From contig JACRGQ010000056.1 in assembly GCA_016217735.1 (NCBI GenBank), forward strand, positions 1 through 32,290: a stretch of DNA of 32,290 nucleotides, read 5' to 3'. Shown in pieces: positions 14,522 through 20,774 of this stretch; position 1 is the first letter of the stretch; each line of letters starts with the position of its first letter. The position numbers were made by a program, and so were the translations under genes. The notes beneath the pieces are model-generated. The model was not told the origin of the DNA. It was given only the letters and a program-made list of their open reading frames with translations, and searched no databases. This DNA comes from Nitrospinota bacterium (GTDB taxonomy: Bacteria; Nitrospinota_A; UBA7883; JACRGQ01).

Positions 14522-15190
14522 TTATCTCATGCGGGCAAACTTCATTCCGCTGATGAGCAGTGCCAGCATTGCCGGCAATCTTTCTTCAAAACTCAGTTGA
14601 AATACCTCCATTCTTTCCGTCTCGATGACTTGTTTGACTATTGGCGCTGGGTTGGTTAACTGGATGAGGCCGATAAGTAGCACCTGCAGGTGCAGCAAAA
14701 ACTCTGCACCATCGTTTTCTCGAAGAAAAGGGAGGCACCGTTCGATTAGCTGTCCAGTGATAAGGATTTCATGAAGTAAAAAGCGTTTGAATTCCAATGT
14801 GGTTTTATAGTCAATATTTCGTTCTAAGATGACATGAAGGATGGGTGTCAACCGGGTCATCATGGGGTGACTCCCAATGGAGGCCACGATGTTTTCCACA
14901 AATACGTTGATGGTGTTTTTAGTCTTATGCCGCAATGAAGTTTCTAGCCGCCTGTTGACATCCTCAAACCATGATTTGTACGCCCTGATCTGCAATTGCA
15001 GAAACAATTCCTCTTTTGTCCTGAAGTACAGGAAAATTGTTCCTTTAGCCAAACCCGCTTTTCGGGCAATGCAGGCGATGCTGATGTCATGATATTCGTC
15101 TCCGGTCAAAAGCTCTTCCGCCGCATTCAGGATAGCCTCCCGCCTTTCCTGTTTTTCGTCACTGCTGATTGCGCGTTGTTTGATGACCAT
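14522..15190 (-). CDS. TetR-family transcriptional regulator
   Basis: A 222-residue regulator with an N-terminal TetR DNA-binding domain (REAILNAAEELL...ISIACIARKAGLAKGTIFLYFRTKEELF) and an all-helical C-terminal ligand domain of family-typical length. I start it at ATG 15190, preceded by GGGGAGAG; a longer frame to 15247 would run through the operator palindrome and adds no conserved residues. It is followed by the SDR gene on the same strand. Matching palindromes before each gene suggest autoregulation plus control of the SDR (inference). Ligand unknown. Confidence 0.88.
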   Translation of the reverse strand: MVIKQRAISSDEKQERREAILNAAEELLTGDEYHDISIACIARKAGLAKGTIFLYFRTKEELFLQLQIRAYKSWFEDVNRRLETSLRHKTKNTINVFVENIVASIGSHPMMTRLTPILHVILERNIDYKTTLEFKRFLLHEILITGQLIERCLPFLRENDGAEFLLHLQVLLIGLIQLTNPAPIVKQVIETERMEVFQLSFEERLPAMLALLISGMKFARMR

Positions 15191-15223
15191 TACCCTCTCT
15201 CCCCAGCCTCTGTACAACAACAT

Positions 15224-15242
15224 AAATGACCAGTGGTCATTT
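15224..15242. promoter_or_regulatory. TetR operator copy upstream of the TetR gene
   Basis: AAATGACC-AGT-GGTCATTT is a perfect palindrome with 8-bp arms around a 3-base centre, about 35 bases before the chosen TetR start. It shares its core arms with the site at 14491-14503. Its position just upstream of the regulator fits autorepression. Confidence 0.68.
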
Positions 15243-15301
15243 GTCAAATGTTTTATTTATTGAATATTTCGCGTCTCGGTCGGGTTTCAAATCCCAGAAG
15301 T

Positions 15302-15340
15302 TCAGCCGCGCATAAAGCTCTCGAATGGAGCCTGTTCATT
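15302..15340 (-). pseudogene. Second decayed NmrA C-terminal remnant
   Basis: The leftward frame reads APFESFMRG then stops, aligning in register with TPFESFARDC of the remnant at 13511. At DNA level, 15284-15332 aligns without gaps to 13509-13557, sharing TTTCAAATCCC at one end and TCGAATGG near the other. It lies directly upstream of the TetR operator region and directly left of a MetH-activation remnant. Confidence 0.45.
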
Positions 15341-15353
15341 TCCGTTTTCCGAA

Positions 15354-15445
15354 GGGCAGTCGCGCAGCACCCGCTCTTCCTCGATGATGAACGGGATGTT
15401 GTTCAGCACGATGGGGCGTTGGAGGCTTTCGATGACGAGCGCCAC
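15354..15445 (-). pseudogene. 5' fragment of a duplicated MetH-activation-like gene
   Basis: Positions 15354-15462 closely repeat 13323-13430, the 5' end and ribosome site of the intact gene, with only scattered substitutions (by eye, about nine in ten bases match). The fragment encodes the GTG start and roughly 30 residues (ALVIESLQRPIVLNNIPF...EEERVL) before similarity ends. This is a recent partial duplication without function as a protein. Confidence 0.75.
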
Positions 15446-15518
15446 GGTCAGCGGCTCCCGTGGGTATGTTTTGAAACCCGCGCTTTGTTGTTCACCGGTT
15501 GATTATAGACCGGCCGCG

Positions 15519-15555
15519 AAAAAAAAAGGAGGGGCGGGATGCCCCTTCTTTTTTT
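15519..15555 (-). terminator. Intrinsic terminator of the NmrA-like gene
   Basis: A hairpin of AAGGAGGGGC (15526-15535) and GCCCCTTCTT (15541-15550), with one wobble pair and a 5-base loop, is flanked by an A-run on the left and a T-run on the right. Read leftward, it ends in a long U-tract 20 bases after the NmrA-like stop codon. The flanking runs could also let it work rightward. Confidence 0.8.
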
Positions 15556-15570
15556 AGCGGACACACGGTA

Positions 15571-16434
15571 TCAGGCGGCCCGTGCCGCCCCTTTGAAGCG
15601 GCGCACATAATCCCTGGAGAAACGGGCGAAGCTGTGCGGCTTCCTCCCGGTCACCTGCTCCACCGTATTGCGCACTTCGGCCATCTTGCCGCCGCGCGCC
15701 CAAGCGTAGAGTTCCAGCAATGCGTCGGTCAGCCATTCCGGCATTCCACCGGCCAGCATGGCTTTGCGGGCCTCTTCCGGCGGTGTATCGACATACCTGA
15801 AGTGTCCGCCGGACGCTTTCGCGATCAGGGCCACCGCTTCGGCGGCGGTGATGGCTTCCGGGCCGGTTATCGGGTAGATGCGCCCTTCATGCCCTTTTTC
15901 ATGCAACGCCTTCACCGCGACGGCCGCGATATCGCGCACATCGACGATGCTGACCCGCGCGGTACCCAGCGGCAGATAATAGGCTCCATCCACGGCCGGA
16001 TAGGTAAGGTAATTCTGCATGAAGAAATTGGGGCGTAGAATGGTGTACGGTATCCCCGATGCCCCTATCGCCTCTTCGGCGGCGAAATGCCAGCGCTGGA
16101 GGAGAGTCTCCTCGAGCTGTGAGCCGAACGCCGACTGCCGGACGATATGCCGTATCCCGGCCGACTTCGCCTCGTTGGTGACTGATTTGACCTGTTCCAC
16201 CATATTCGCGGCGACCGGCGTAAGCAGAAAGAGTTTTTCAATCCCCTTGAGGGCTTCGCGTATAGACTGGGGGTTTTCGTAATCGAACCGTACCGTTTCG
16301 ACCCCTTTGCCTTTTATCCTTTCCCTCTTTTCGGGGGAGTGGACGGCCGCGCGAACGGTAATGCCCGCAGCGGAAAGCTGCTTAACCACTTCGGAGCCGA
16401 CGGTTCCGGTGGCTCCGGTAACTAGAACTTTCAT
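15571..16434 (-). CDS. NmrA-like NAD(P)-binding reductase (atypical SDR)
   Basis: A 287-residue atypical SDR of the NmrA / NAD(P)H-quinone oxidoreductase-like type. The N-terminus has the dinucleotide motif VTGATGTVGSEVV. FLLTPVAANMVEQ, RQSAFGSQ, YTILRPNFFMQNYLT and YPITGPEAITAAEAVALI follow in the family order. Such proteins act as NAD(P)-dependent reductases or redox sensors. ATG 16434 has AGGAGG 6 bases upstream; the longer frame to 16473 adds nothing conserved. It is divergent from an HxlR regulator, a common arrangement for redox-responsive reductases, so HxlR control is likely (inference). Confidence 0.87.
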   Translation of the reverse strand: MKVLVTGATGTVGSEVVKQLSAAGITVRAAVHSPEKRERIKGKGVETVRFDYENPQSIREALKGIEKLFLLTPVAANMVEQVKSVTNEAKSAGIRHIVRQSAFGSQLEETLLQRWHFAAEEAIGASGIPYTILRPNFFMQNYLTYPAVDGAYYLPLGTARVSIVDVRDIAAVAVKALHEKGHEGRIYPITGPEAITAAEAVALIAKASGGHFRYVDTPPEEARKAMLAGGMPEWLTDALLELYAWARGGKMAEVRNTVEQVTGRKPHSFARFSRDYVRRFKGAARAA

Positions 16435-16486
16435 GATGAACCTCCTTATAGGCTGTTGCTTGTATCTTCCCACCTATTGTATATTA

Positions 16487-16520
16487 TTGCAATCTACTAT
16501 ATACTTTACCTGTAATTACA
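16487..16520 (+). promoter_or_regulatory. Divergent promoter/operator between nmrA-like and hxlR-like genes
   Basis: The 111-base gap is AT-rich. For rightward transcription TTGCAA (16487-16492) and TGTAAT (16511-16516) are 18 bases apart. The -10 overlaps a perfect 10-base palindrome TGTAATTACA (16511-16520), a plausible HxlR-dimer site. Leftward promoter elements are probably interleaved but cannot be assigned by eye. Confidence 0.4.
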
Positions 16521-16545
16521 CAATTGGAATTATAAGGATAAACAA

Positions 16546-16974
16546 ATGCTTACAAGACGAGAGCCTGCTCCAAACAACGATATTTCTTGTCCAGTTCATT
16601 CCGCAATCGCCATCATTCAAGGGAAATGGACGTTAATGATACTGCGCGACCTGATGGTTGGTACTCGGCGGTTTGGGGAACTGCGCCAATCGCTTGCCGG
16701 TGTCAGCCCCAAAACCCTTTCCGTTCGCCTCAAAGAACTGGAAGAGACGGGGGTGCTCACCCGCACCGTCTACGCCGAGGTTCCCCCCCGCGTGGAATAC
16801 GCCCTCACCGAAAAAGGGCGGGAATTGGAAGCCCTCATAGCCGCCATGGGGATATGGGGGACGAAATGGAAGGGCGATAATGATATCCGCCGCGCCGCTT
16901 CGGCCGCCGCCGCCGCCGCGGAACAGACCCCCGCGCAACGGAACAATATCGTCTCCAATTCCTTTATCGATTGA
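16546..16974 (+). CDS. HxlR-family transcriptional regulator
   Basis: A 142-residue winged-helix protein of HxlR type. It has the conserved Cys near the N-terminus (SCPVHSAIAIIQGKWTLMILRDLM), then GTRRFGELRQSLAGVSPKTLSVRLKELEETGVLTRTVYAEVPPRVEYALTEKGREL, which is the complete HxlR domain. The Ala-rich tail (AASAAAAAAEQ) is beyond the family core. HxlR regulators often sense electrophiles or oxidants through the N-terminal cysteine and control a divergent reductase, as the NmrA-like gene here would be (inference). Confidence 0.9.
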   Translation: MLTRREPAPNNDISCPVHSAIAIIQGKWTLMILRDLMVGTRRFGELRQSLAGVSPKTLSVRLKELEETGVLTRTVYAEVPPRVEYALTEKGRELEALIAAMGIWGTKWKGDNDIRRAASAAAAAAEQTPAQRNNIVSNSFID

Positions 16975-16992
16975 CATCTCCCCCCTCCGTGT

Positions 16993-17017
16993 TATTACAA
17001 TAAGTAAAATCGTATTA
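16993..17017. promoter_or_regulatory. Candidate NikR operator
   Basis: TATTAC at 16993-16998 and GTATTA at 17012-17017 form an inverted pair (5 of 6 positions) separated by 13 bases, about 50 bases upstream of nikR. NikR sites are widely spaced inverted repeats, often TRTTAC...GTAAYA-like outside enterobacteria, so the position and form fit autoregulation of the nikR-cbiQO operon. The match is imperfect. Confidence 0.42.
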
Positions 17018-17064
17018 CTGATGGGGTCATTCCAACAACGTCATGATGGTGGGGGAACAGGGCT

Positions 17065-17481
17065 ATGCCGGAACTGGAACGGTTGAGCTTTTCCATCGAG
17101 AAGCCGCTGATGGAGAAACTGGAAAAACTGATCAAAACCAGCGGCTACGGCAACCGCTCGGAATTCATCCGCGACATGATACGCGGCCGGCTGGTGGCGC
17201 GGGAGTGGGAATCGGATCACGAGGCGGTCGGCACGGTGACGCTGGTGTATAACCACCACCAGCGGAAGCTGGGCGAGAAGCTGACGGGAATCCAGCATCA
17301 TCACCATCACATCATTCTGGCCGCCACCCATATTCATCTGGATCACGATATGTGCGCCGAGGTGATCATCGCGCGTGGAGCGGCGAGCAGGATACGGGAA
17401 CTGGCGGACACGTTGCGGCGGCAAAAAGGGGTTTTTCACGCCGAGTTGAGCATGAGCTCCACCGGCACAAAATTGGCCTAA
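17065..17481 (+). CDS. nikR: Nickel-responsive regulator NikR
   Basis: A 138-residue protein with an N-terminal ribbon-helix-helix domain (LERLSFSIEKPLMEKLEKLI...GYGNRSEFIRDMIRGRL) and a C-terminal ACT-like nickel-binding domain. The square-planar nickel ligands of E. coli NikR (His76, His87, His89, Cys95) correspond to His78, His89, His91 and Cys97 here, within QHHHHHIILAATHIHLDHDMC. It represses nickel uptake when nickel is sufficient. The downstream cbiQ-cbiO pair is the likely regulated transporter. Confidence 0.93.
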   Translation: MPELERLSFSIEKPLMEKLEKLIKTSGYGNRSEFIRDMIRGRLVAREWESDHEAVGTVTLVYNHHQRKLGEKLTGIQHHHHHIILAATHIHLDHDMCAEVIIARGAASRIRELADTLRRQKGVFHAELSMSSTGTKLA

Positions 17482-17500
17482 AGATATTTCGGGAAAAACC

Positions 17501-18268
17501 ATGACGGCGCGGGGATTTGAACGTCACAGCTATCTTGAAAGCCCGGTTCACCGGCTGGACGCACGGGCCAAGATTGTGGGGTTGTTCGCCGCGATCCTCG
17601 TCTGCGTCAGCACCCCGCCGGACGCCTGCTTGGCGTTCATCGGTTACTTCGCTTTCGCCATCGGCTTTTTGATCGTCTCCCGCGTGCCGCCGGGGTATGT
17701 GCTGAAACGCTCGCTGGTGGTGATTCCCTTCGCGGCGATGACCGCCGTATTTCTTCCCTTTTCCGGGGACGGCGCGTTCACCGGCGGTTACAGTTTTGGC
17801 ATCGGCGGCATGCATCTTTCCCGCTCCGGCCTGTTGCTTTTCTGGAACGCGATGGTGAAGGCCTGCTTCGGGGTTGTCTGCGTCACGCTGCTTTCGGCCA
17901 CCACGCCGTTTCCCGAGTTGTTGCGCGGCCTTGAGCGGATGAAGGCCCCCCGCATCGTCACCATGCTCATCGGTTTCACCTACCGCTACCTTTTCGTCCT
18001 GAAAGAAGAGGCGCTCCGGATGAAGCGGGCGGGCGACGCGCGCGGCTACGGCGGGCGGTGGCTTTGGGATGCGCGGGTGATCGGCGAGATGGCCGGCACG
18101 CTGTTCCTCCGCGGCTACGAGCGGGGGGAGCGGGTCTACCTGGCGATGGCCTCGCGCGGATTCAACTGGCGGCCGCCGCCAACCGATGGTGAGCGTTTCC
18201 ACGCCGCCGACTGGTGGTTCATGCTTGCCGCTTTCACGTGGTTCGCCGCGGTGCGGGGAACATTATGA
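17501..18268 (+). CDS. cbiQ: ECF transporter transmembrane (T) component, CbiQ/NikQ-like
   Basis: A 255-residue integral membrane protein with several hydrophobic segments (near residues 20-60, 65-90 and 105-130, and a C-terminal one). It has the cytoplasmic Ala-Arg-Gly coupling signature RMKRAGDARGYGG and a second ERGERVYLAMASRGFNW copy, as expected for the helices that contact the ATPases. It would be the energy-coupling subunit of a nickel or cobalt ECF importer. NikR upstream favours nickel. The usual substrate-binding CbiM/NikM gene is not between nikR and cbiQ nor elsewhere in the window. Confidence 0.9.
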   Translation: MTARGFERHSYLESPVHRLDARAKIVGLFAAILVCVSTPPDACLAFIGYFAFAIGFLIVSRVPPGYVLKRSLVVIPFAAMTAVFLPFSGDGAFTGGYSFGIGGMHLSRSGLLLFWNAMVKACFGVVCVTLLSATTPFPELLRGLERMKAPRIVTMLIGFTYRYLFVLKEEALRMKRAGDARGYGGRWLWDARVIGEMAGTLFLRGYERGERVYLAMASRGFNWRPPPTDGERFHAADWWFMLAAFTWFAAVRGTL

Positions 18269-18975
18269 ACAGCGGGCCGGCGGTCAGCGTTACCGGACTC
18301 TCCTACGCCTATCCGGATGGCGCCACGGCGCTGAGAAACGTCCATCTCGCGGTGGAACGCGGCGAACGGGTGGGGATCATCGGCGCGAATGGCGCGGGGA
18401 AAAGCACGTTGCTGCTTCACCTCAACGGCATCATCATGGGGAACGGCAATATCCGAATCCACGGCCTGCCGGTGAGCAACGCCAACCTCAAGGAAATCCG
18501 CCGCCGCGTCGGCGTCGTTTTTCAAAACCCGGACGACCAGCTTTTTTGTCCCACGGTGTATGACGACATCGCCTTCGGCCCGCGCAACATGGGGTTGGAT
18601 GAAGCGGAAATAGCATCCCGCGTGGAGGAGAGCCTCCGACGCGTGGGACTCAACGGCGCGGCGGGCAAAAGCGCCTTTCACCTCAGCATGGGGCAGAAAA
18701 AAAGGGCCGCCATTGCCACCGTTCTTTCAATGGGGCCGGAACTGTTGGCGCTCGACGAGCCGACCGGCTCGCTTGACCCCAAGGGGCGCGCCCAGATCAT
18801 TGCGCTGCTGGCCGGGCTGGGGGGAACGCAGATCATCATTTCGCACGACATCGATCTGGTGCGGCGGCAATGCCAGCGTGCCGTGCTGCTCTCCAAGGGG
18901 GAAAAAGTGGCCGACGGCCCGGTGGAGCGGATACTGGCCGATACCCGCCTGCTGGAAGAGCATGGCATGACGTGA
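18265..18975 (+). CDS. cbiO: ECF transporter ATPase, CbiO/NikO-like
   Basis: A 236-residue ABC ATPase with Walker A GANGAGKST, the Q-loop segment VFQNPDDQLFCPTVYDDIAFGPRN characteristic of ECF ATPases, signature LSMGQKKR, Walker B LLALDEPTGSLDP and switch histidine IIISHDID. ATG 18265 overlaps the cbiQ stop by 4 bases, indicating coupling; a longer frame to 18214 lies inside cbiQ and is not needed. It forms the energising module with CbiQ. Confidence 0.92.
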   Translation: MNSGPAVSVTGLSYAYPDGATALRNVHLAVERGERVGIIGANGAGKSTLLLHLNGIIMGNGNIRIHGLPVSNANLKEIRRRVGVVFQNPDDQLFCPTVYDDIAFGPRNMGLDEAEIASRVEESLRRVGLNGAAGKSAFHLSMGQKKRAAIATVLSMGPELLALDEPTGSLDPKGRAQIIALLAGLGGTQIIISHDIDLVRRQCQRAVLLSKGEKVADGPVERILADTRLLEEHGMT

Positions 18976-18989
18976 TCGTTTTTTTGCGC

Positions 18990-19022
18990 GCGGAGCAAAA
19001 TTCTTTTCGTTCCGCCTTTTTC
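18990..19022 (+). terminator. Intrinsic terminator after cbiO
   Basis: GCGGA (18990-18994) pairs with TCCGC (19011-19015), with an inner AAAA/TTTT pairing across a small internal loop, and CTTTTT follows. It lies in the convergent gap between cbiO and the squalene-synthase-like gene, 14 bases after the cbiO stop. Confidence 0.6.
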
Positions 19023-20043
19023 AGCGGGAGAGCTTTTGGCGGACGGCGCGGACCCCGCCATCGAACCACCGTTGCAGCGCCCAGTTGCACGGCGCCAGCA
19101 GAAACGAATTGCGCACGATGCGGGCCACGTCGGCTTTCGATATTTTCACCGTTTTGCCGCCGTTGAAGATGTCCTCGTTGTCCACGCACTTGGCGTAGCT
19201 TTCCACCGCCATGAACAGCGGAATGAGGCAGAACACGCGCACGCGGACGGCGGAGCGGGGGAGCCGCTTGGTGTATGCCAGCGCGTCTTCAAGGTAGGGG
19301 AGGGCGTCTTCCACAATGGTGTCCAGCACTTTCATCGCTTTTTGGCGGTTTTCCGGCAGGCAGAGCGTTTGGTACGACAATCCCTGTGCCGTCAGCAGAT
19401 CCAGCGGCCAAAAATTGCGGTTGTGCGGTATGTCATTCGCCACGTCGCGCAGGATGTTCACCTTCTGCAATGCGATGCCGAAATTTTTGGCAAGTTCCAT
19501 GAACTGTTCGTCCGGCATTTCCGGAATTTGGCCGGCGAGGTGGAAAAGGCGCGAGTTGAGGTAGCCGACGATGCCCGCCACATAGTAGCAGTACTCTTCC
19601 TGCACTTTGAGGGAGTCGATGGTTTTTCCCTGGAATTTCAACATCCCATCCGCCATCTCGCGCGCGCAGTCGAGGATGGCCGTCTTTTCCCCGGCGGCAA
19701 AACCGTGAAAAACCTCCAGCAGGCTTTGCAGGTTTTCCAGCAAAACTTTTTCGTAGCTGTAATCAATGTTCGCCAGCAGGTAATCGCGGAGCGCCGCCGC
19801 CTTCTGGCGGTTCACGGGCGGCGGGGCGGCCAGCAGTTCGAGAAACTGGCCGAACGCCATCCGTTTGGTTTCCAGCGGCGCGGCGGAATCCTCGATGGTG
19901 TCGATCAGCCGCAGGATGAGGTACGCGGCCATCATCCGTTCGTCCAGCCCCTTGGGGAGCTTTTGGATGCAGAGCGCGAAACTGCGGGAAACCGCCGGGA
20001 GGATATCCCAGCATATCTGTTCGTGGTTGGCCGATTTGCGCAT
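19021..20043 (-). CDS. Squalene/phytoene synthase family protein, squalene-synthase-like
   Basis: A 340-residue trans-isoprenyl diphosphate synthase. SRSFALCI at residues 19-26 is followed by the first aspartate motif D48-x3-D52 (IDTIED), then YCYYVAGIVGYLNSRLF, and the second motif D200-x3-D204 within QKVNILRDVANDI. This layout (YC.YVAG.VG and QK.N..RD...D) resembles squalene synthases more than phytoene synthases. It would join two farnesyl diphosphates head to head via presqualene diphosphate. The frame extends to 20211, but similarity begins at ATG 20043. The ribosome site is weak. No hopanoid cyclase or carotenoid desaturase is nearby. Confidence 0.85.
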   Translation of the reverse strand: MRKSANHEQICWDILPAVSRSFALCIQKLPKGLDERMMAAYLILRLIDTIEDSAAPLETKRMAFGQFLELLAAPPPVNRQKAAALRDYLLANIDYSYEKVLLENLQSLLEVFHGFAAGEKTAILDCAREMADGMLKFQGKTIDSLKVQEEYCYYVAGIVGYLNSRLFHLAGQIPEMPDEQFMELAKNFGIALQKVNILRDVANDIPHNRNFWPLDLLTAQGLSYQTLCLPENRQKAMKVLDTIVEDALPYLEDALAYTKRLPRSAVRVRVFCLIPLFMAVESYAKCVDNEDIFNGGKTVKISKADVARIVRNSFLLAPCNWALQRWFDGGVRAVRQKLSR

Positions 20044-20132
20044 ATCGTGCGCATTATACCGGATTTGAAACGGAAGTCGTCCTGGCAACGCCCCTCCTGC
20101 CGCGCGGGAGGGGCGGGGATGATTTTTCCGGC

Positions 20133-20300
20133 TCAGGCGATGCCGACGCCGCTCATCCACCGGTAGTACGAGTGCGAAGCGTGAAACTGGAACAGGGGGT
20201 TGTATTTGCATACCTGCTTACAGTAGTGCTCGCCGCCAAAAAGGCTCGTCCGCACGTTAGCGCACTTCTTGCAAAATTGGGGCATCTGCTCTTTTCTCAT
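20133..20300 (-). CDS. Cys-rich microprotein 1 (55 residues)
   Basis: A short leftward frame with an ATG at 20300, preceded by GGGAG 8 bases upstream, and a stop at 20133-20135. The 55 residues carry C-x2-C (10, 13), Y-C (26-27), a further Cys31, and a Y-Y-R-W motif at 45-48. The spaced CxxC and CxxxC pairs look like a small zinc or iron site. The neighbouring 44-residue protein shares the layout C-x2-C, then YC, then Y-[WY]-R-W, which is unlikely by chance and supports both being real. They are separated by 6 bases. The family is not recognised, and there is no signal peptide or membrane segment. Confidence 0.72.
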   Translation of the reverse strand: MRKEQMPQFCKKCANVRTSLFGGEHYCKQVCKYNPLFQFHASHSYYRWMSGVGIA

Positions 20301-20306
20301 GATTGC

Positions 20307-20441
20307 TCACTCCCATCTCCAGTATTCAAGGTTGTTATTTACCAGACCGTACAGGCAGTAGCGCCTGTTCAGATTTTCCCAGCGGTATTCACAGGCTTGG
20401 CAGTGTCTGCCGCCGGGCGTTTTAGCCTTATTCGACATCAT
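20307..20441 (-). CDS. Cys-rich microprotein 2 (44 residues)
   Basis: A leftward frame starting at ATG 20441 behind AAGGAG at ideal spacing; an adjacent ATG at 20438 is equivalent. It encodes 44 residues with H-C-x2-C (13-17), Y-C (28-29) and a terminal Y-W-R-W (40-43), plus an earlier YRW at 19-21. It shares its motif order with microprotein 1 downstream and is presumably its paralogue and operon partner. About 45 bases upstream of the start lies the predicted transcription start of a near-consensus sigma-54 promoter. Function unknown; metal binding is inferred only from the cysteines. Confidence 0.7.
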   Translation of the reverse strand: MMSNKAKTPGGRHCQACEYRWENLNRRYCLYGLVNNNLEYWRWE

Positions 20442-20495
20442 CTGCTTCTCCTTATCATTTGTTATGTAATGTTTGCATCTACATCATATGTATAA

Positions 20496-20511
20496 AGCAT
20501 ATCCTGTGCCA
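20496..20511 (-). promoter_or_regulatory. Sigma-54 (-24/-12) promoter for the microprotein pair
   Basis: Read leftward from 20511 the sequence is TGGCAC-AGGAT-ATGCT. Consensus is TGGCAC-N5-TTGCW, so only one position of the defined elements differs and the invariant GG and GC are exactly 12 bases apart. The predicted start of transcription is near 20485, giving a leader of about 44 bases before ATG 20441. A sigma-54 activator gene stands divergently at 20775. Confidence 0.72.
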
Positions 20512-20552
20512 AAAATTTTATCAAAAGAATCAATAACATATCATAAATGCTT

Positions 20553-20610
20553 CTACAAAAGTGTATTTGTAAGTGTAGGCCATGTCTTTGTGTGTATAAA
20601 AATGTACACA
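20553..20610. promoter_or_regulatory. Candidate upstream activating sequences for the sigma-54 activator
   Basis: Two imperfect inverted repeats lie about 70-125 bases upstream of the predicted microprotein transcription start. TGTGTATA-AAAA-TGTACACA (20591-20610) has 7 of 8 arm positions paired, and CTACA/TGTAG arms occur at 20553-20557 and 20574-20578. GTGTA recurs at 20561, 20573 and 20592. The distance is typical of enhancer sites for sigma-54 activators. The rest of the 333-base gap (20442-20774) is AT-rich and holds only this, the sigma-54 site and the activator's own promoter. Confidence 0.45.
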
Positions 20611-20693
20611 TGCAAATAGGATAGCTGGTTGTGGTGACTATCGGTAAAATTGACGTAAGTAAAAAAAATCCCCAAAACAAAAATTTTATTTGC

Positions 20694-20722
20694 TTGAAAT
20701 AGGATTGATTATGGATTAAATT
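20694..20722 (+). promoter_or_regulatory. Putative sigma-70 promoter of the sigma-54 activator gene
   Basis: TTGAAA (20694-20699) and TAAATT (20717-20722) are 17 bases apart, about 50 bases before the ATG at 20775. A GGGAG ribosome site lies about 10 bases before that ATG. Each hexamer has two mismatches at most. Confidence 0.4.
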
Positions 20723-20774
20723 AGCCATAATTAGCTGAAATTATAACTTACGGGAGATAGGGAGCGTCAAAATT

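Noticed and set aside
15499-16038. Long rightward open frame opposite the NmrA-like gene
   Set aside because: It is an antisense shadow of a GC-rich gene, rich in Arg/Gly/His/Pro with no domain pattern, and it crosses a terminator.
17270-17345. Run of CATCACCAT-type codons as a possible repeat
   Set aside because: It is the His-rich nickel-binding segment of NikR, explained by protein function.
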